NCBI RefSeq assembly: GCF_001613065.1
Contig: NZ_BDBQ01000010.1
Location: forward strand, 124,001 to 188,000
DNA length: 64,000 bases
Reading direction: 5' to 3'
DNA from: Nocardia miyunensis NBRC 108239
Lineage (GTDB): Bacteria > Actinomycetota > Actinomycetes > Mycobacteriales > Mycobacteriaceae
Numbering within the stretch: position 1 is the stretch's first letter; each line of letters begins with the position of its first letter. The notes beneath the pieces are model-generated. The model did no database searches, was not told the DNA's origin, and saw only the letters and a program-made list of their open reading frames with translations. The translations under genes were made by a program, and so were the position numbers. Below, piece by piece: positions 17,657-27,280 of the stretch.

Positions 17657-20600
17657 ATGACCAGGACCGCCGCCACACCACGCGAGCTCCGCACCCGCCT
17701 GGCCCAACTCTCGATCCGCGACGAACACCGGTTACGGCGACGGCTCGACAAGGCCCGTGGCGGCGCACTCGCCGATATCGAGAACGAGATCACCGCCGCC
17801 GAGGGCCGGATCGCCGCCCGTCGCGCGGCCGTCCCGCAGATCCGCTATCCCGAACAGCTGCCCGTCTCGGCGCGCCGGGACGATATCGCCGCGGCCATCG
17901 CGGCACATCAGGTGGTTGTCATCGCCGGCGAGACCGGTTCGGGCAAGACCACCCAGATTCCGAAGATCTGCCTGGAACTGGGCCGCGGCATCCGCGGCAC
18001 GATCGGTCACACCCAGCCGCGCCGCCTCGCCGCCCGCACCGTGGCCGAACGCATCGCCCAGGAACTGGGCACCGAACTCGGCGATGTCGTCGGCTACACG
18101 GTCCGCTTCACCGATCAGGCATCCGACCGCACCCTGGTCAAACTGATGACCGACGGCATCCTGCTCGCCGAGATCCAGCGCGACCGGATGCTGCGCCGCT
18201 ACGACACGATCATCATCGACGAGGCCCACGAACGCAGCCTCAACATCGATTTCCTGCTCGGCTACCTGAAACAGCTCCTGCCCAAACGCCCGGATCTCAA
18301 GGTCATCATCACCTCGGCGACCATCGATCCGGAACTGTTCGCCCGCCATTTCGGCGCACCGGCCCCCGTGGAACGTTCCGGCACCGAGCAAGTTGCCTCG
18401 GATGCCGCCGGAGGTAGCGACAGCGCGAGGTCCGGCGACAGCACGTTGGCGATCACCGAGAATGCCGCGCACCCGGATCCCGATGCGACACAGCAGCAAC
18501 CGAATCGGCACGGAGCCGAACCGGCTGCCGGCACACCGCAGTCCCGCATGAGCGATGTCGCCGCCGCGAGCAGGGACGACCTGGACGGCAATACGACATC
18601 GGCCGCCGACGACGCCCACCCGGATCCCGATTCGACGGAGCGACAAGCGAATCGGCACGAGACCGAGCCCTCGGCCGCCGCGCAATCGCAATTCCGCCGG
18701 AGCAACGTCGTGGGTGCCGGTTCGGCCGTGGCGCGAGAGGATGCCGGATCAACGGAAGCCCGCCGCGTATCGGGCGGGTCCGGGACGAGTCGCCGGGACC
18801 TGGTCCGGTCGGATCGGCATTCGAGCCGAGCCGAAGACACGTCCGGCGGATCGGCGGACGCTGAGACGACTCCGACCGGACGAGGAAACGAAGGCGCGGA
18901 CCCCGCGAGCTCGCGATCGAGCCGTAGCGCGCCGGCGACCATGGCGGCGCCGATCGTGGAGGTATCCGGGCGGTCGTTTCCGGTGGAGGTGCGGTACCGG
19001 CCGTTGTCGCTCGAAATTCCGGTCACCTCGGAGGATCTCGATGACGAGGACACCGAGATCGTGGACCGCGATCCGACCGACGCCATCGGCGACGCGGTGC
19101 GGGAACTGCTCGCCGAGGGGGACGGGGACATTCTGGTGTTCCTGTCCGGGGAACGCGAAATCCGCGACGCCGCGGACACATTGCGCGATATGCGGCTGCC
19201 GCGGACCGAGATCCTGCCGCTGTACGCGCGGCTGTCGGCGGCCGAGCAGCATCGGGTCTTCGAGCCGCACACCGGGCGGCGAGTGGTGCTGGCGACCAAT
19301 GTCGCCGAGACCTCGCTGACCGTGCCGGGCATTCGCTACGTCATCGATCCGGGCACCGCGCGCATCTCACGATATTCGTTGCGCACCAAGGTACAACGGC
19401 TGCCGATCGAACCGATCTCGCAGGCTTCGGCGCGGCAGCGGTCGGGCCGGTGCGGCCGTGTCGCGGACGGAATCGCGATCCGGCTGTATTCCGAGGACGA
19501 TTTCGAAGCGCGCCCGAAATTCACCGAGCCGGAGATCCTGCGCACCAATCTGGCCGCAGTCATCCTGCAGATGACCGCTCTGGGCTTGGGCGACATCGAG
19601 AGCTTCCCGTTCGTCGAGCCGCCCGACAGCCGCGCCATCCGCGACGGTATCGCGCTGCTGGAGGAACTCGGCGCGCTGACCCGCCGCGACGATCGGGAAA
19701 AGGCCGGCTCGACCTCCAGCACGGCCCTGGCGCTGACTCCGATCGGCCGCGAAATGGCGCAGATCCCGGTGGATCCGCGGATGGCGCGCATGCTGGTCGA
19801 GGCACAGCGCGGCGGCTGCCTGGCCGAGGTGCTGGTCATCGTGGCCGCCCTGTCCATCCAGGACGTCCGCGAACGTCCCGTCGAACACCAGCAGGCCGCC
19901 GACGCCCAACACGCGCGATTCACCGTCGAGGGCTCGGACTTCCTGTCCTACCTGCGGCTCTGGGACTATCTGCGCGAGCAGCGAAAAGCACGTTCCGCCA
20001 ACCAGTTCCGCCGCATGTGCCGCGACGAGTTCCTGCACTACCTGCGCATCCGCGAATGGCAGGACCTGCACGGCCAACTGCGCACGATCACCCGGGGACT
20101 GGGTTGGCATCCCGACGCCGACCGATCGAACACCGAATCCGACGACACCGCAACGACATCGGGCGACCGGGGTCGCGGTCACAGCGGGACGGGATCCTCC
20201 ATTCCCGGCGGTGCAGCACGAAGCACAGATGGCCCGGGCCGTCGTGGTCGATCAGGGGGCAACCGCGAATCCGGCCACGGCACAACCGAATCCGGACGCG
20301 AACGGAGCGGTGCGAAGCGCGGCGGACGGGCGGACGTGCTGGCTGTCGGTGCGGCGGAACCGGATTCGGGCGGTTTGCCGTGGGATGTGACGTCGATTCA
20401 TCAGGCGCTGCTGGCCGGGATGCTGTCGCATATCGGGGTGCGTGAGGCGGAGACGCGGGAGTTCCTCGGGGCTCGCAATGCCAAGTTCATGATCTTCCCG
20501 GGGTCGTCGCTGGCGAAGAAGCCACCGCGGTGGGTGATGGCGGCCGAACTCGTGGAGACCTCGCGGCTGTGGGGGCGCACCGCCGCGCGGATCGAGCCGG

Positions 20601-22453
20601 AATGGGCCGAGCGGCTGGCCGGAGACCTGGTCAAGCGCACCTATTCCGAACCGCACTGGTCCGCCAAACGGGGTGCGGCCGCGGCTTACGAGCGGGTGAC
20701 GCTGTACGGGATCCCGCTGGTGGTGCAGCGGCGGGTGGATTTCGGCCGCATCGACCCAGAACTGTCGCGCGAGCTGTTCATCCGGCATGCCCTGGTGCAG
20801 GGCGAATGGCAGACCCGGCACGAATTCTTCGCCCGCAATCGCGAATTGCTGGAGGACGTGGCCGATCTGGAGCATCGGGCGCGCCGTCGCGACATCCTGG
20901 TCGACGATCAAGTCCTCTTCGATTTCTACGACGAGCGGATTCCCGCCGATATCGTATCGGTCCGGCATTTCGACAGCTGGTGGCGAAAACAGCAGCGCCA
21001 GGACCCGAATCTGCTGGATTTCACCGCCTCGACCGTGGTGAACGACGATGCGGCCGTGCTGGATCCGACCGCGTATCCGGACAGCTGGCGGCAGGGCGAA
21101 CTGAGTTTCCCGCTCACCTACCAGTTCGAGCCCGGACAGGCCGACGACGGCGTCACCGCACACATCCCGGTCGCCCAGCTGGCGCACGTCCGGGCGGTCG
21201 GCTTCGACTGGCTGGTGCCGGGGATGCGCGATGACCTCGCGGCGGCATGGATCAAGACGCTGCCGAAACATCTGCGCCGCAGCGTGGTTCCGGCGCCCGA
21301 CTTCGCGCGCGCGGCCCTGGCACAGCTGACACCGCGTGCCGAACCGCTGCGGACCGGGCTGGCCCGCGAACTGTCCCGGCTCGGTTCGGTGACCGTACGG
21401 CCCGTCGATCTGAATCCAGCGGCACTGCCGGACCATCTGCGGATGACCTTCGCCGCCACCGCGTCCGACGGCACGATCGTGGATCGTGACAAGGATCTGG
21501 CCGCGCTGAAAACCCGCCTGGCCGACCAGGTCTCGAAATCCGTGGCTCGGGCGACCGCTGCCGCCGAACGCCCGGCTGCCACGGTGTGGACCTCCGAATC
21601 GCTGGGCGCCCTGCCCTCGACGGTCCGGCGGGAGGTGGGCGGACAGACCATCACCGGCTATCCGGCGCTGGTTCCCGAGGGCGCGGGCGTCGCGGTGCGG
21701 GTGCTGGCCTCGCCCGCGGCACAGGCCGCCGCCATGCGGACCGGTACCCGGGTACTGCTGCTGAACCAGTTGCCCGCCTCGGCCCGCGCGGCCACCGCCG
21801 GGCTGTCACCCACCGATCGCCTTGCGCTGAGCCAGAATCCGTCCGGCTCGCTGGACGCATTGATCGAGGACTGCCGGGCCTGCGCAGCGGACGAGCTGAT
21901 CGCCGAGCACAACGGTCCGGTCCGGGCCCCCGAGGAATTCACGGCGCTGGTCGAGCGGATCCGCCCGCAGTTCGGCGCGGCGGTGGCCCGCATCGTGCGT
22001 CTGGTGGTCCCGGTCCTCACCGAGGCGCACCACGTGCGCAGCGCGTTGGCGAGCACCGCCGATCGCGAGATCGCGGAGGATGTCCGCCATCAGCTGGACG
22101 ACCTGGTATTCGCCGGATTCGTCACCGAATTCGGCAGCGCACGCCTGCGCGAGCTACCCCGCTATCTGCAGGCCGCGGCATCGCGGTTGGAGGCATTACC
22201 CGCCTCGGCGAACCGCGACCGCCAGAGCATGGCCGAACTCGACCGCGTGCACGCCGCCTACCAGCGACTCCTCGACGCGCTCCCCGAGGCACGCCGAACG
22301 GGCCGCGACGTCACCGAAATCTGGTGGATGATCGAGGAACTGCGCGTCAGCCTCTTCGCCCAGCAGCTCGGCACCCCATATCCGGTGTCGGCCAAGCGAA
22401 TCGAACGCGCGATCACCTCGGTTCGCACAGCGCCGCCAGCACGTACCCGCTGA
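17657..22453 (+). CDS. hrpA: ATP-dependent RNA helicase HrpA
   Basis: A DEAH-box helicase of 1598 residues, longer than the ~1300 of E. coli HrpA. Walker A GETGSGKTT is at 91-99, DEAH at about 188-191, SATID follows, and motif VI (QRSGRCGR) lies after the insertion. HA2/OB and the large C-terminal DUF3418 region follow. Two hydrophilic Ser/Asp/Gly-rich insertions explain the extra length: about residues 239-430, between motif III and the second RecA domain, and about 818-897. The first holds a degenerate 49-residue tandem repeat. ATG 17657 with GGAGGA upstream is chosen over GTG 17615. It probably remodels ribosome- or mRNA-bound RNA. Confidence 0.92.
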   Translation: MTRTAATPRELRTRLAQLSIRDEHRLRRRLDKARGGALADIENEITAAEGRIAARRAAVPQIRYPEQLPVSARRDDIAAAIAAHQVVVIAGETGSGKTTQIPKICLELGRGIRGTIGHTQPRRLAARTVAERIAQELGTELGDVVGYTVRFTDQASDRTLVKLMTDGILLAEIQRDRMLRRYDTIIIDEAHERSLNIDFLLGYLKQLLPKRPDLKVIITSATIDPELFARHFGAPAPVERSGTEQVASDAAGGSDSARSGDSTLAITENAAHPDPDATQQQPNRHGAEPAAGTPQSRMSDVAAASRDDLDGNTTSAADDAHPDPDSTERQANRHETEPSAAAQSQFRRSNVVGAGSAVAREDAGSTEARRVSGGSGTSRRDLVRSDRHSSRAEDTSGGSADAETTPTGRGNEGADPASSRSSRSAPATMAAPIVEVSGRSFPVEVRYRPLSLEIPVTSEDLDDEDTEIVDRDPTDAIGDAVRELLAEGDGDILVFLSGEREIRDAADTLRDMRLPRTEILPLYARLSAAEQHRVFEPHTGRRVVLATNVAETSLTVPGIRYVIDPGTARISRYSLRTKVQRLPIEPISQASARQRSGRCGRVADGIAIRLYSEDDFEARPKFTEPEILRTNLAAVILQMTALGLGDIESFPFVEPPDSRAIRDGIALLEELGALTRRDDREKAGSTSSTALALTPIGREMAQIPVDPRMARMLVEAQRGGCLAEVLVIVAALSIQDVRERPVEHQQAADAQHARFTVEGSDFLSYLRLWDYLREQRKARSANQFRRMCRDEFLHYLRIREWQDLHGQLRTITRGLGWHPDADRSNTESDDTATTSGDRGRGHSGTGSSIPGGAARSTDGPGRRGRSGGNRESGHGTTESGRERSGAKRGGRADVLAVGAAEPDSGGLPWDVTSIHQALLAGMLSHIGVREAETREFLGARNAKFMIFPGSSLAKKPPRWVMAAELVETSRLWGRTAARIEPEWAERLAGDLVKRTYSEPHWSAKRGAAAAYERVTLYGIPLVVQRRVDFGRIDPELSRELFIRHALVQGEWQTRHEFFARNRELLEDVADLEHRARRRDILVDDQVLFDFYDERIPADIVSVRHFDSWWRKQQRQDPNLLDFTASTVVNDDAAVLDPTAYPDSWRQGELSFPLTYQFEPGQADDGVTAHIPVAQLAHVRAVGFDWLVPGMRDDLAAAWIKTLPKHLRRSVVPAPDFARAALAQLTPRAEPLRTGLARELSRLGSVTVRPVDLNPAALPDHLRMTFAATASDGTIVDRDKDLAALKTRLADQVSKSVARATAAAERPAATVWTSESLGALPSTVRREVGGQTITGYPALVPEGAGVAVRVLASPAAQAAAMRTGTRVLLLNQLPASARAATAGLSPTDRLALSQNPSGSLDALIEDCRACAADELIAEHNGPVRAPEEFTALVERIRPQFGAAVARIVRLVVPVLTEAHHVRSALASTADREIAEDVRHQLDDLVFAGFVTEFGSARLRELPRYLQAAASRLEALPASANRDRQSMAELDRVHAAYQRLLDALPEARRTGRDVTEIWWMIEELRVSLFAQQLGTPYPVSAKRIERAITSVRTAPPARTR

Positions 22454-22729
22454 ATCCCGCTGCCGCGGGCGGATCCACCACCGATCCCTGTGTTGCCTGT
22501 GCGCTGTCCCTCCCCCGCTGAACCGTCCCTACGATCGGGCGCGGACTGCTCACCACAGCCGAAGTCCTCTGTCACCGAAGGCAATCGGACACCACCGCTG
22601 GCGCGCTCCCGGCTGTCCGCAGCGCGCCCTCGATCTGGGCGCTGATCGCGACCAGCGGCTCAACATGATCGGAACAGTTCGCCCTGACACGCCGCTGCGT
22701 GCTCTCCCACAGCCGCGACCGAGGCAGAC

Positions 22730-23221
22730 TCAGTCCTTGCCCGCTGGGACCGGGGCTTGCTCACGTGCCTGCTCGGCGCGACGGCGCCGCAGGTCCGCGA
22801 TCTCGTGCTCGAAATCGTCTGCGGAGCTGAAGGATCGGTATACCGACGCGAAGCGCAGATAGGCGACCTCGTCCAGGTCACGCAGCGGGCCCAGGATCGC
22901 CAGACCAACCTCGTGACTGGGGACTTCGGGAGATCCGGTGGCGCGCACCGCATCCTCGACCTGCTGAGCGAGCAGGTTGAGCGCGTCGTCGTCGACCTCG
23001 CGGCCCTGACAGGCACGCCGGACGCCGCGAATCACCTTCTCGCGGCTGAACGGCTCGGTGACACCGCTGCGTTTGACCACCGACAGAATGGCGTTCTCGA
23101 CGGTGGTGAACCGTCGCCCACATTGCGGGCAGGCACGACGGCGCCTGATGGCGGTGCCTTCCTCGGCCTCACGCGAGTCGACCACCCTGGAGTCCGGGTG
23201 CCGACAGTATGGGCAATGCAT
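22730..23221 (-). CDS. nrdR: Transcriptional repressor NrdR
   Basis: 163 residues: an N-terminal zinc ribbon (CPYC at 3-6 and CPQC at about 31-34) and an ATP-cone domain ([24 protein letters not shown]). NrdR senses ATP/dATP and represses ribonucleotide reductase genes. ATG 23221 has a GAAGGAA site. It is positioned as in mycobacteria, beside the LysM protein and lexA. The C-terminus is basic ([11 protein letters not shown]), normal for actinobacterial members. The 276 bases on its far side, to hrpA, contain no gene I can see. Confidence 0.95.
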   Translation of the reverse strand: MHCPYCRHPDSRVVDSREAEEGTAIRRRRACPQCGRRFTTVENAILSVVKRSGVTEPFSREKVIRGVRRACQGREVDDDALNLLAQQVEDAVRATGSPEVPSHEVGLAILGPLRDLDEVAYLRFASVYRSFSSADDFEHEIADLRRRRAEQAREQAPVPAGKD

Positions 23222-23347
23222 CCGAGTTCCTTCGTCGATGCCTGCAGTCGTCCATAGCCATGCTGTATCTCCACAGCACTGTCGAGGATACCTGTCGGCC
23301 CGCCAGGCTTCGGATGCGGCGTCGACGCCACCACCGCCCATGGAACG

Positions 23348-23845
23348 CTACCGCCCGGATGTCGGCACGATCAGTGTCCCGCCCGTGGCGACCTGCGCAC
23401 CCCGTAGCGAGTTGAGCTGCACGATCCGATCGACCGTCTGCCGCACCGGGACCCCCGGCGCGACCCGGGCCGCGACCTCCGCCAGCGGCTCGCCCTCGCG
23501 CACCTGCACGACCGTCGTCGCCGGACTCGGCGCCGACGCCGCGCGCAGCTGGGCGATCCCGAGCAGGCCGCCCACCGCCACCGCACTGAGCAGAGCGGCC
23601 AGCGCCATCGTCGCCAATCCGATCCGCGCCTGCTCGACCCGGGCCTGGGGATGCGGGGTCTGGGCGAAGCGGACCCGGGGGCGCTCGTACCGCACAACCC
23701 CCGAGGGCGGCCGGGCGGTGTGCGACCGCACGGCCCGCACATTCCGCCGGGCGGCTCCGGCCGCCCGCGGCCGGTGACCGGGCACTGCGGTGGCGTGCCC
23801 CGAATCGCTTGCGGTGATATCGATTTCGCTGATCGTGGTGCGCAT
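23348..23845 (-). CDS. LysM-domain membrane protein, ChiZ/SOS cell-division regulator-like
   Basis: 165 residues: a basic cytoplasmic N-terminus, one membrane helix (MALAALLSAVAVGGLLGI, about residues 80-97), then a LysM-like peptidoglycan-binding domain (REGEPLAEVAARVAPG to TGGTLIVP). The same architecture and place, divergent from lexA and next to nrdR, belong to M. tuberculosis Rv2719c (ChiZ), a damage-induced protein that slows division. An SOS box sits about 60-75 bases upstream of its ATG. The start at 23845 has a GGAGG site. A direct division role here is inferred from synteny. Confidence 0.85.
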   Translation of the reverse strand: MRTTISEIDITASDSGHATAVPGHRPRAAGAARRNVRAVRSHTARPPSGVVRYERPRVRFAQTPHPQARVEQARIGLATMALAALLSAVAVGGLLGIAQLRAASAPSPATTVVQVREGEPLAEVAARVAPGVPVRQTVDRIVQLNSLRGAQVATGGTLIVPTSGR

Positions 23846-23903
23846 CGGACGGACCTCCGGGGGGTGTGCTGGATCGATTTCCGGTTTTTCGATCATATGT
23901 TCG

Positions 23904-23919
23904 TAGAACTGATGTTCGA
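23904..23919. promoter_or_regulatory. SOS box upstream of the LysM protein gene
   Basis: TAGAACTGATGTTCGA matches the Gram-positive/actinobacterial LexA site TCGAAC-N4-GTTCGA at all but one base. It lies 59 bases upstream of the LysM protein start and should place that gene under LexA control. Confidence 0.75.
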
Positions 23920-23966
23920 TTCTTACCATGCGCCACCGACAAAGTCACCGCCATCCGCGACATGCG

Positions 23967-23982
23967 TCGAACAGATGTTTGA
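23967..23982. promoter_or_regulatory. SOS box upstream of lexA
   Basis: TCGAACAGATGTTTGA matches TCGAAC-N4-GTTCGA with one mismatch in the right half. It is about 120 bases before the leader ORF and 210 before lexA, and should mediate lexA autorepression. Two boxes in one divergent region allow each promoter its own operator. Confidence 0.78.
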
Positions 23983-24102
23983 AACCTGGCCGAGACCGGA
24001 CTACATTCGGAGCACGCGATCCGGCGTGGGCCGGTACGAGCGGATCAGGCCGGCGCGGTGGCCCAGCGTCGGCGCACGACCCGAGGAGGACGAAGCACAC
24101 CC

Positions 24103-24195
24103 ATGAACGGGAGGACCACGACCGTGAGTGAGCGCAGCGAGGCAACCACGGACACCGCGCACGCCCGACCGAGCATCGGCGAGGTGCGGTCGTGA
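24103..24195 (+). CDS. Short ORF overlapping the lexA start (possible leader peptide)
   Basis: A 30-codon frame, ATG at 24103 with a strong GAGGAGG site 14 bases before it, and an internal GTG at 24124 with its own GGGAGG. Its TGA (24193-24195) overlaps the lexA GTG at 24192 in a GTGA junction. The peptide is Thr/Ser/Arg-rich with no recognised domain. Strong initiation signals and the overlap suggest translation coupled to lexA. It may be a leader rather than a protein with its own role. Confidence 0.45.
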   Translation: MNGRTTTVSERSEATTDTAHARPSIGEVRS

Positions 24196-24941
24196 ACGAG
24201 CGCACAGCCCAGGGCCGCGACGACACGGCCGGTCCCGTCGTCGCCGACGATGCCGTCGAATCACCAAGCACCGGAACGGATCTCACCGCCCGGCAGCGCA
24301 AGGTACTCGAGGTCATCCGCACCTCGGTCACCGAGCGCGGATATCCGCCGAGCATCCGCGAGATCGGTGACGCGGTCGGTCTCACCTCTACCTCCTCGGT
24401 CGCCCATCAGCTCCGCGCCCTCGAGCGCAAGGGCTATCTGCGCCGCGATCCGAACCGGCCGCGCGCGGTGGACGTGCGCGGTCTGGACGAGACGGCGATG
24501 CGCGCGGTCACCGGCGTGACGGCACTGCACGCGGTGCCCAGCGAGTCCGACTCCGCCGATCAGCCGACCCCCACCTACGTCCCGGTGCTGGGCCGGATCG
24601 CCGCCGGTGGTCCGATCCTGGCCGAGCAGGCGGTGGAGGACGTATTCCCCCTTCCCCGCGAACTGGTCGGCGAGGGTTCGCTGTTCCTGCTGAAGGTCGT
24701 CGGCGAGTCGATGGTCGACGCGGCGATCTGCGACGGCGACTGGGTGGTGGTACGCCAGCAGAACGTCGCGGACAACGGCGATATCGTCGCGGCGATGATC
24801 GAGGGCGAGGCCACCGTCAAGACGTTCAAGCGCAACGGTAAGGACGTCTGGCTGATGCCGCACAATCCGCACTTCGAGCCGATTCCGGGTAACGACGCGC
24901 AGATCCTGGGCAAGGTCGTCACCGTCATCCGCAAGATCTGA
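24192..24941 (+). CDS. lexA: SOS repressor LexA
   Basis: 249 residues. The N-terminal winged helix ([39 protein letters not shown]) binds SOS boxes. The self-cleavage bond is the Ala-Gly in GRIAAGGP, with Ser in GESMVDAAI and Lys in ATVKTFKR as the catalytic dyad of the S24 protease domain. RecA filaments trigger cleavage and de-repress DNA repair genes. The ~30-residue acidic N-terminal extension before the HTH is typical of Nocardia/mycobacterial forms. The GTG start lacks its own strong ribosome site, consistent with coupling to the upstream ORF. Confidence 0.95.
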   Translation: MNERTAQGRDDTAGPVVADDAVESPSTGTDLTARQRKVLEVIRTSVTERGYPPSIREIGDAVGLTSTSSVAHQLRALERKGYLRRDPNRPRAVDVRGLDETAMRAVTGVTALHAVPSESDSADQPTPTYVPVLGRIAAGGPILAEQAVEDVFPLPRELVGEGSLFLLKVVGESMVDAAICDGDWVVVRQQNVADNGDIVAAMIEGEATVKTFKRNGKDVWLMPHNPHFEPIPGNDAQILGKVVTVIRKI

Positions 24942-24953
24942 GTCGACTGCGTC

Positions 24954-24983
24954 CCTGCCGTACCGCCTCGGCGATGCGGCAGG
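24954..24983. terminator. Hairpin between convergent lexA and ctaG-like genes
   Basis: CCTGCCG pairs with CGGCAGG, and pairing continues inward with one mismatch towards GCC/GGC, giving a nearly continuous 14-bp stem centred between two convergent stop codons. It probably terminates both directions. There is no T-tract. Confidence 0.6.
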
Positions 24984-24991
24984 TTCGCGTT

Positions 24992-25996
24992 TCAGCGGCG
25001 GAAGCGCTGCCGCAACTGCGGATCGTTCTCCCACCACAACCCGCTCTGCACCGCGTCGGCTCCGGCGGTGACCGCGGCGCCCGGATCGGATCGGCTGAAT
25101 TTCTGTCGCCGAGCGGGCGCGGCCGTCGCCGCGGCGGCCTCTGCCGCATCGAGTTCGGCGTCCAACTCCGCGGCCTTGCGGCGTTCGTCCGAGGCCCAGG
25201 AACGCATCAGCGCCAGCAGATACGGCAGCCCCAGCACATCGCCGAGCACCCAGATGATGCCCGCGGCGATGGTCTGATCCATCCGCAGATCCGGACCCCA
25301 GGTCCGCCCGACCTCGGTGTAGTAGTCGAGCGCGACCAGCGGTCCCCACCACAGCACGATGCCGAGGATGCCGTCGGCGAGCGATTCGAAGATCGTGATC
25401 AGCAGAGACAGCCCCTGCGAATAGCGGTGCGGCACCGGATCGGTCTGCAGTCGCGAGTAGAAGTACACGAATCCGATGGCCACCAATACGATCCGGGTGA
25501 CCGCGTCCGCCGCGCCGTGCCGCAGCACGATCTCGTACCAGGGACTCAGGAACAGCAGCCACGGCACGGCGAGCATCGCCAGCGACGGCGCGAGCGGGAA
25601 GGTCACCGCACGGGCGAGGGTGGATTCCAGGATCCGGTCGAGCCGGGCCTGCCCGGCGGGGCCCAGCGACTCCCGCAACACCGTGAGCGGACGTCCGCTG
25701 GCCAACCCGAACGGCACCACGTACAGCAGTAGCAGGGTCTGCAACGCCCGCACCCACATCAACGTGTCGGAATAGACCCCGACGACGCTGATCCCGCTGA
25801 GCAACCAGATGCCCAGACCCATCAGTCCGAAGATCGCCCACCGCCCACCGGGAATCGCCCCGCCGCGGCGTGCCGCACGGGCGTGGGCCGCCCAGTATCC
25901 GGCCCCGAGCGCGGCGGTCACCACGACCGTCGAGGTGTCCCAGCGCCAGGATTCGAATACGGACTGCATGGTCAGCGGCGTCTCGATCCATCCCAC
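24992..25996 (-). CDS. CtaG-like cytochrome c oxidase assembly membrane protein
   Basis: 334 residues with about seven membrane helices, followed by a charged Ala-rich cytoplasmic tail. Typical CtaG-family segments are the LQTLLLLYVVPFGLASGRPL stretch, LFLSPWYE, and the HRYSQGLSLLITIFESLADGILG helix. Family members support copper insertion or assembly of cytochrome c oxidase. ATG 25996 is used; an internal ATG 27 bases on (MQSVFESW) is possible. Confidence 0.8.
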   Translation of the reverse strand: MGWIETPLTMQSVFESWRWDTSTVVVTAALGAGYWAAHARAARRGGAIPGGRWAIFGLMGLGIWLLSGISVVGVYSDTLMWVRALQTLLLLYVVPFGLASGRPLTVLRESLGPAGQARLDRILESTLARAVTFPLAPSLAMLAVPWLLFLSPWYEIVLRHGAADAVTRIVLVAIGFVYFYSRLQTDPVPHRYSQGLSLLITIFESLADGILGIVLWWGPLVALDYYTEVGRTWGPDLRMDQTIAAGIIWVLGDVLGLPYLLALMRSWASDERRKAAELDAELDAAEAAAATAAPARRQKFSRSDPGAAVTAGADAVQSGLWWENDPQLRQRFRR

Positions 25997-26136
25997 GGCA
26001 GCCAGTATGCTCCCGCGCGGATCGCCGCCTCGACGAGGGCGGCGGGCCGCGCGAACGGGGCACCGGGTATCGGCGCCCGGCTGGGGAACGATCGAACGCT
26101 CACTCCGCGCGGCGGATCATCGCCGCGCTGAACAGG

Positions 26137-27126
26137 TCAGTGGCGCACTGCCTTCGGGCTCAGATGTGCCTGTCCGTGTGCATCGGCACACTCCGGCGCG
26201 GGCGGCGCACCGAGGGCGATCAGCTCGGGACCGGCGTGCTCGACCTGCAGGGTGGTATGGGCGATGTGATGCTCGTCATCGAGCCAGTGCGACAGATCCT
26301 CGCGCACGGCGTGGCAGTCCCGTCCGGACTCGACGAGCACGTGCGCCGACAGCGCCGGCGACCCCGAGGTTATCTCCCAGATATGCAGATCGTGCACCTC
26401 GACCACACCGTCACGGGCGGCCATCGCGCGTCCGATCTCGGTCGGGTCGAGGTCGGCGGGAGCGGCCTCGAGGAAGATCCGGCTCGACGCGCGTACCAGG
26501 GCGCAACCGGCCCGCAGCATCAGCGCGACGACCACCAGAGTCGCGATCGCGTCGGCGCGGACGAATCCGGTCAGCACGATGACCGCACCGGCGACCGCGG
26601 TCGCGATGAAGGCGAACAGATCGGTGAGGATGTGCTGATACGCGCCCTCGACATTGAGGCTGGTCCGGTTGGCGCGCGAAATCATCCATGTCGCAAGGAG
26701 ATTCACCACGACCCCGGCCAGCGCCGTGCCCAGGACGAGGCCGCCGGTCACCTCGGGCGGATGTACCACACGGCGGATGGCCTCGTAGGCCAGCCACAGC
26801 GACAGCAGCAGCAGGGTGATCCCGTTGGCCTGCGCCGAGAGGATCTCCACCCGCTTCCAGCCGAAGGTCATGCGTCCCGCGGCCGGGCGCGCGGCCAGCC
26901 GGATCGCCCACAGCGCCAACGCGATCGAGGCGGCATCGGTCAGCATGTGCGCAGCGTCGGAGAGCAGTGCCAGCGAACCCGCGGCAATGCCGACGGCCAC
27001 CTCGGCGAGCATGAACGCCGCGATCACCGCCAGCGCCCCGGCGAGCCAGCGCCGATCGCTGTCGGAATTCGCGTGCACATGAGTATGTGCGTGGTCGTGC
27101 CCATGCCCCGCGTGAGCTGCCCCCAT
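26137..27126 (-). CDS. Cation diffusion facilitator (zinc-type) exporter
   Basis: 329 residues. A His-rich N-terminus (HAGHGHDHAHTHVHA) precedes six membrane helices. The metal site shows the HxxxD of helix II (LSDAAHMLTDA) and its partner in helix V (HILTDLFAF), the classic Zn-type HD–HD pattern. The C-terminal ferredoxin-like domain (VVEVHDLHIWEITSG) is the cytosolic metal-sensing part. It should export Zn2+, Co2+ or Cd2+ by proton exchange. ATG 27126 has an AAGGAGAT site. A symmetrical operator lies 45-66 bases upstream. Confidence 0.9.
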   Translation of the reverse strand: MGAAHAGHGHDHAHTHVHANSDSDRRWLAGALAVIAAFMLAEVAVGIAAGSLALLSDAAHMLTDAASIALALWAIRLAARPAAGRMTFGWKRVEILSAQANGITLLLLSLWLAYEAIRRVVHPPEVTGGLVLGTALAGVVVNLLATWMISRANRTSLNVEGAYQHILTDLFAFIATAVAGAVIVLTGFVRADAIATLVVVALMLRAGCALVRASSRIFLEAAPADLDPTEIGRAMAARDGVVEVHDLHIWEITSGSPALSAHVLVESGRDCHAVREDLSHWLDDEHHIAHTTLQVEHAGPELIALGAPPAPECADAHGQAHLSPKAVRH

Positions 27127-27170
27127 CCCGATCTCCTTCCGGCGTCGACGATCTTCCTCCCGCGATAGTA

Positions 27171-27192
27171 TGCACACATCACTATGTATGCA
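27171..27192. promoter_or_regulatory. Palindromic operator upstream of the CDF exporter
   Basis: TGCAnACAT, a four-base spacer, then ATGTnTGCA: an 18-position symmetric dyad 45 bases before the exporter start. Size and AT content fit an ArsR/SmtB- or other metal-sensor site. No sensor gene is adjacent, so the regulator is unknown. Confidence 0.5.
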
Positions 27193-27242
27193 AGACCGTC
27201 GGGATCACGGTGTCCGATCAGGACCGTCACAGCACGGACGAC

Positions 27243-27272
27243 TTGACTTCCCGGGCCGGACAGTCGAATATT
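27243..27272 (+). promoter_or_regulatory. Probable promoter of the M-box leader
   Basis: TTGACT (27243-27248) and AATATT (27267-27272) with an 18-base spacer. The predicted transcription start, about 27279, falls just before the first conserved base of the riboswitch. Confidence 0.5.
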
Positions 27273-27280
27273 TCGGGGTC

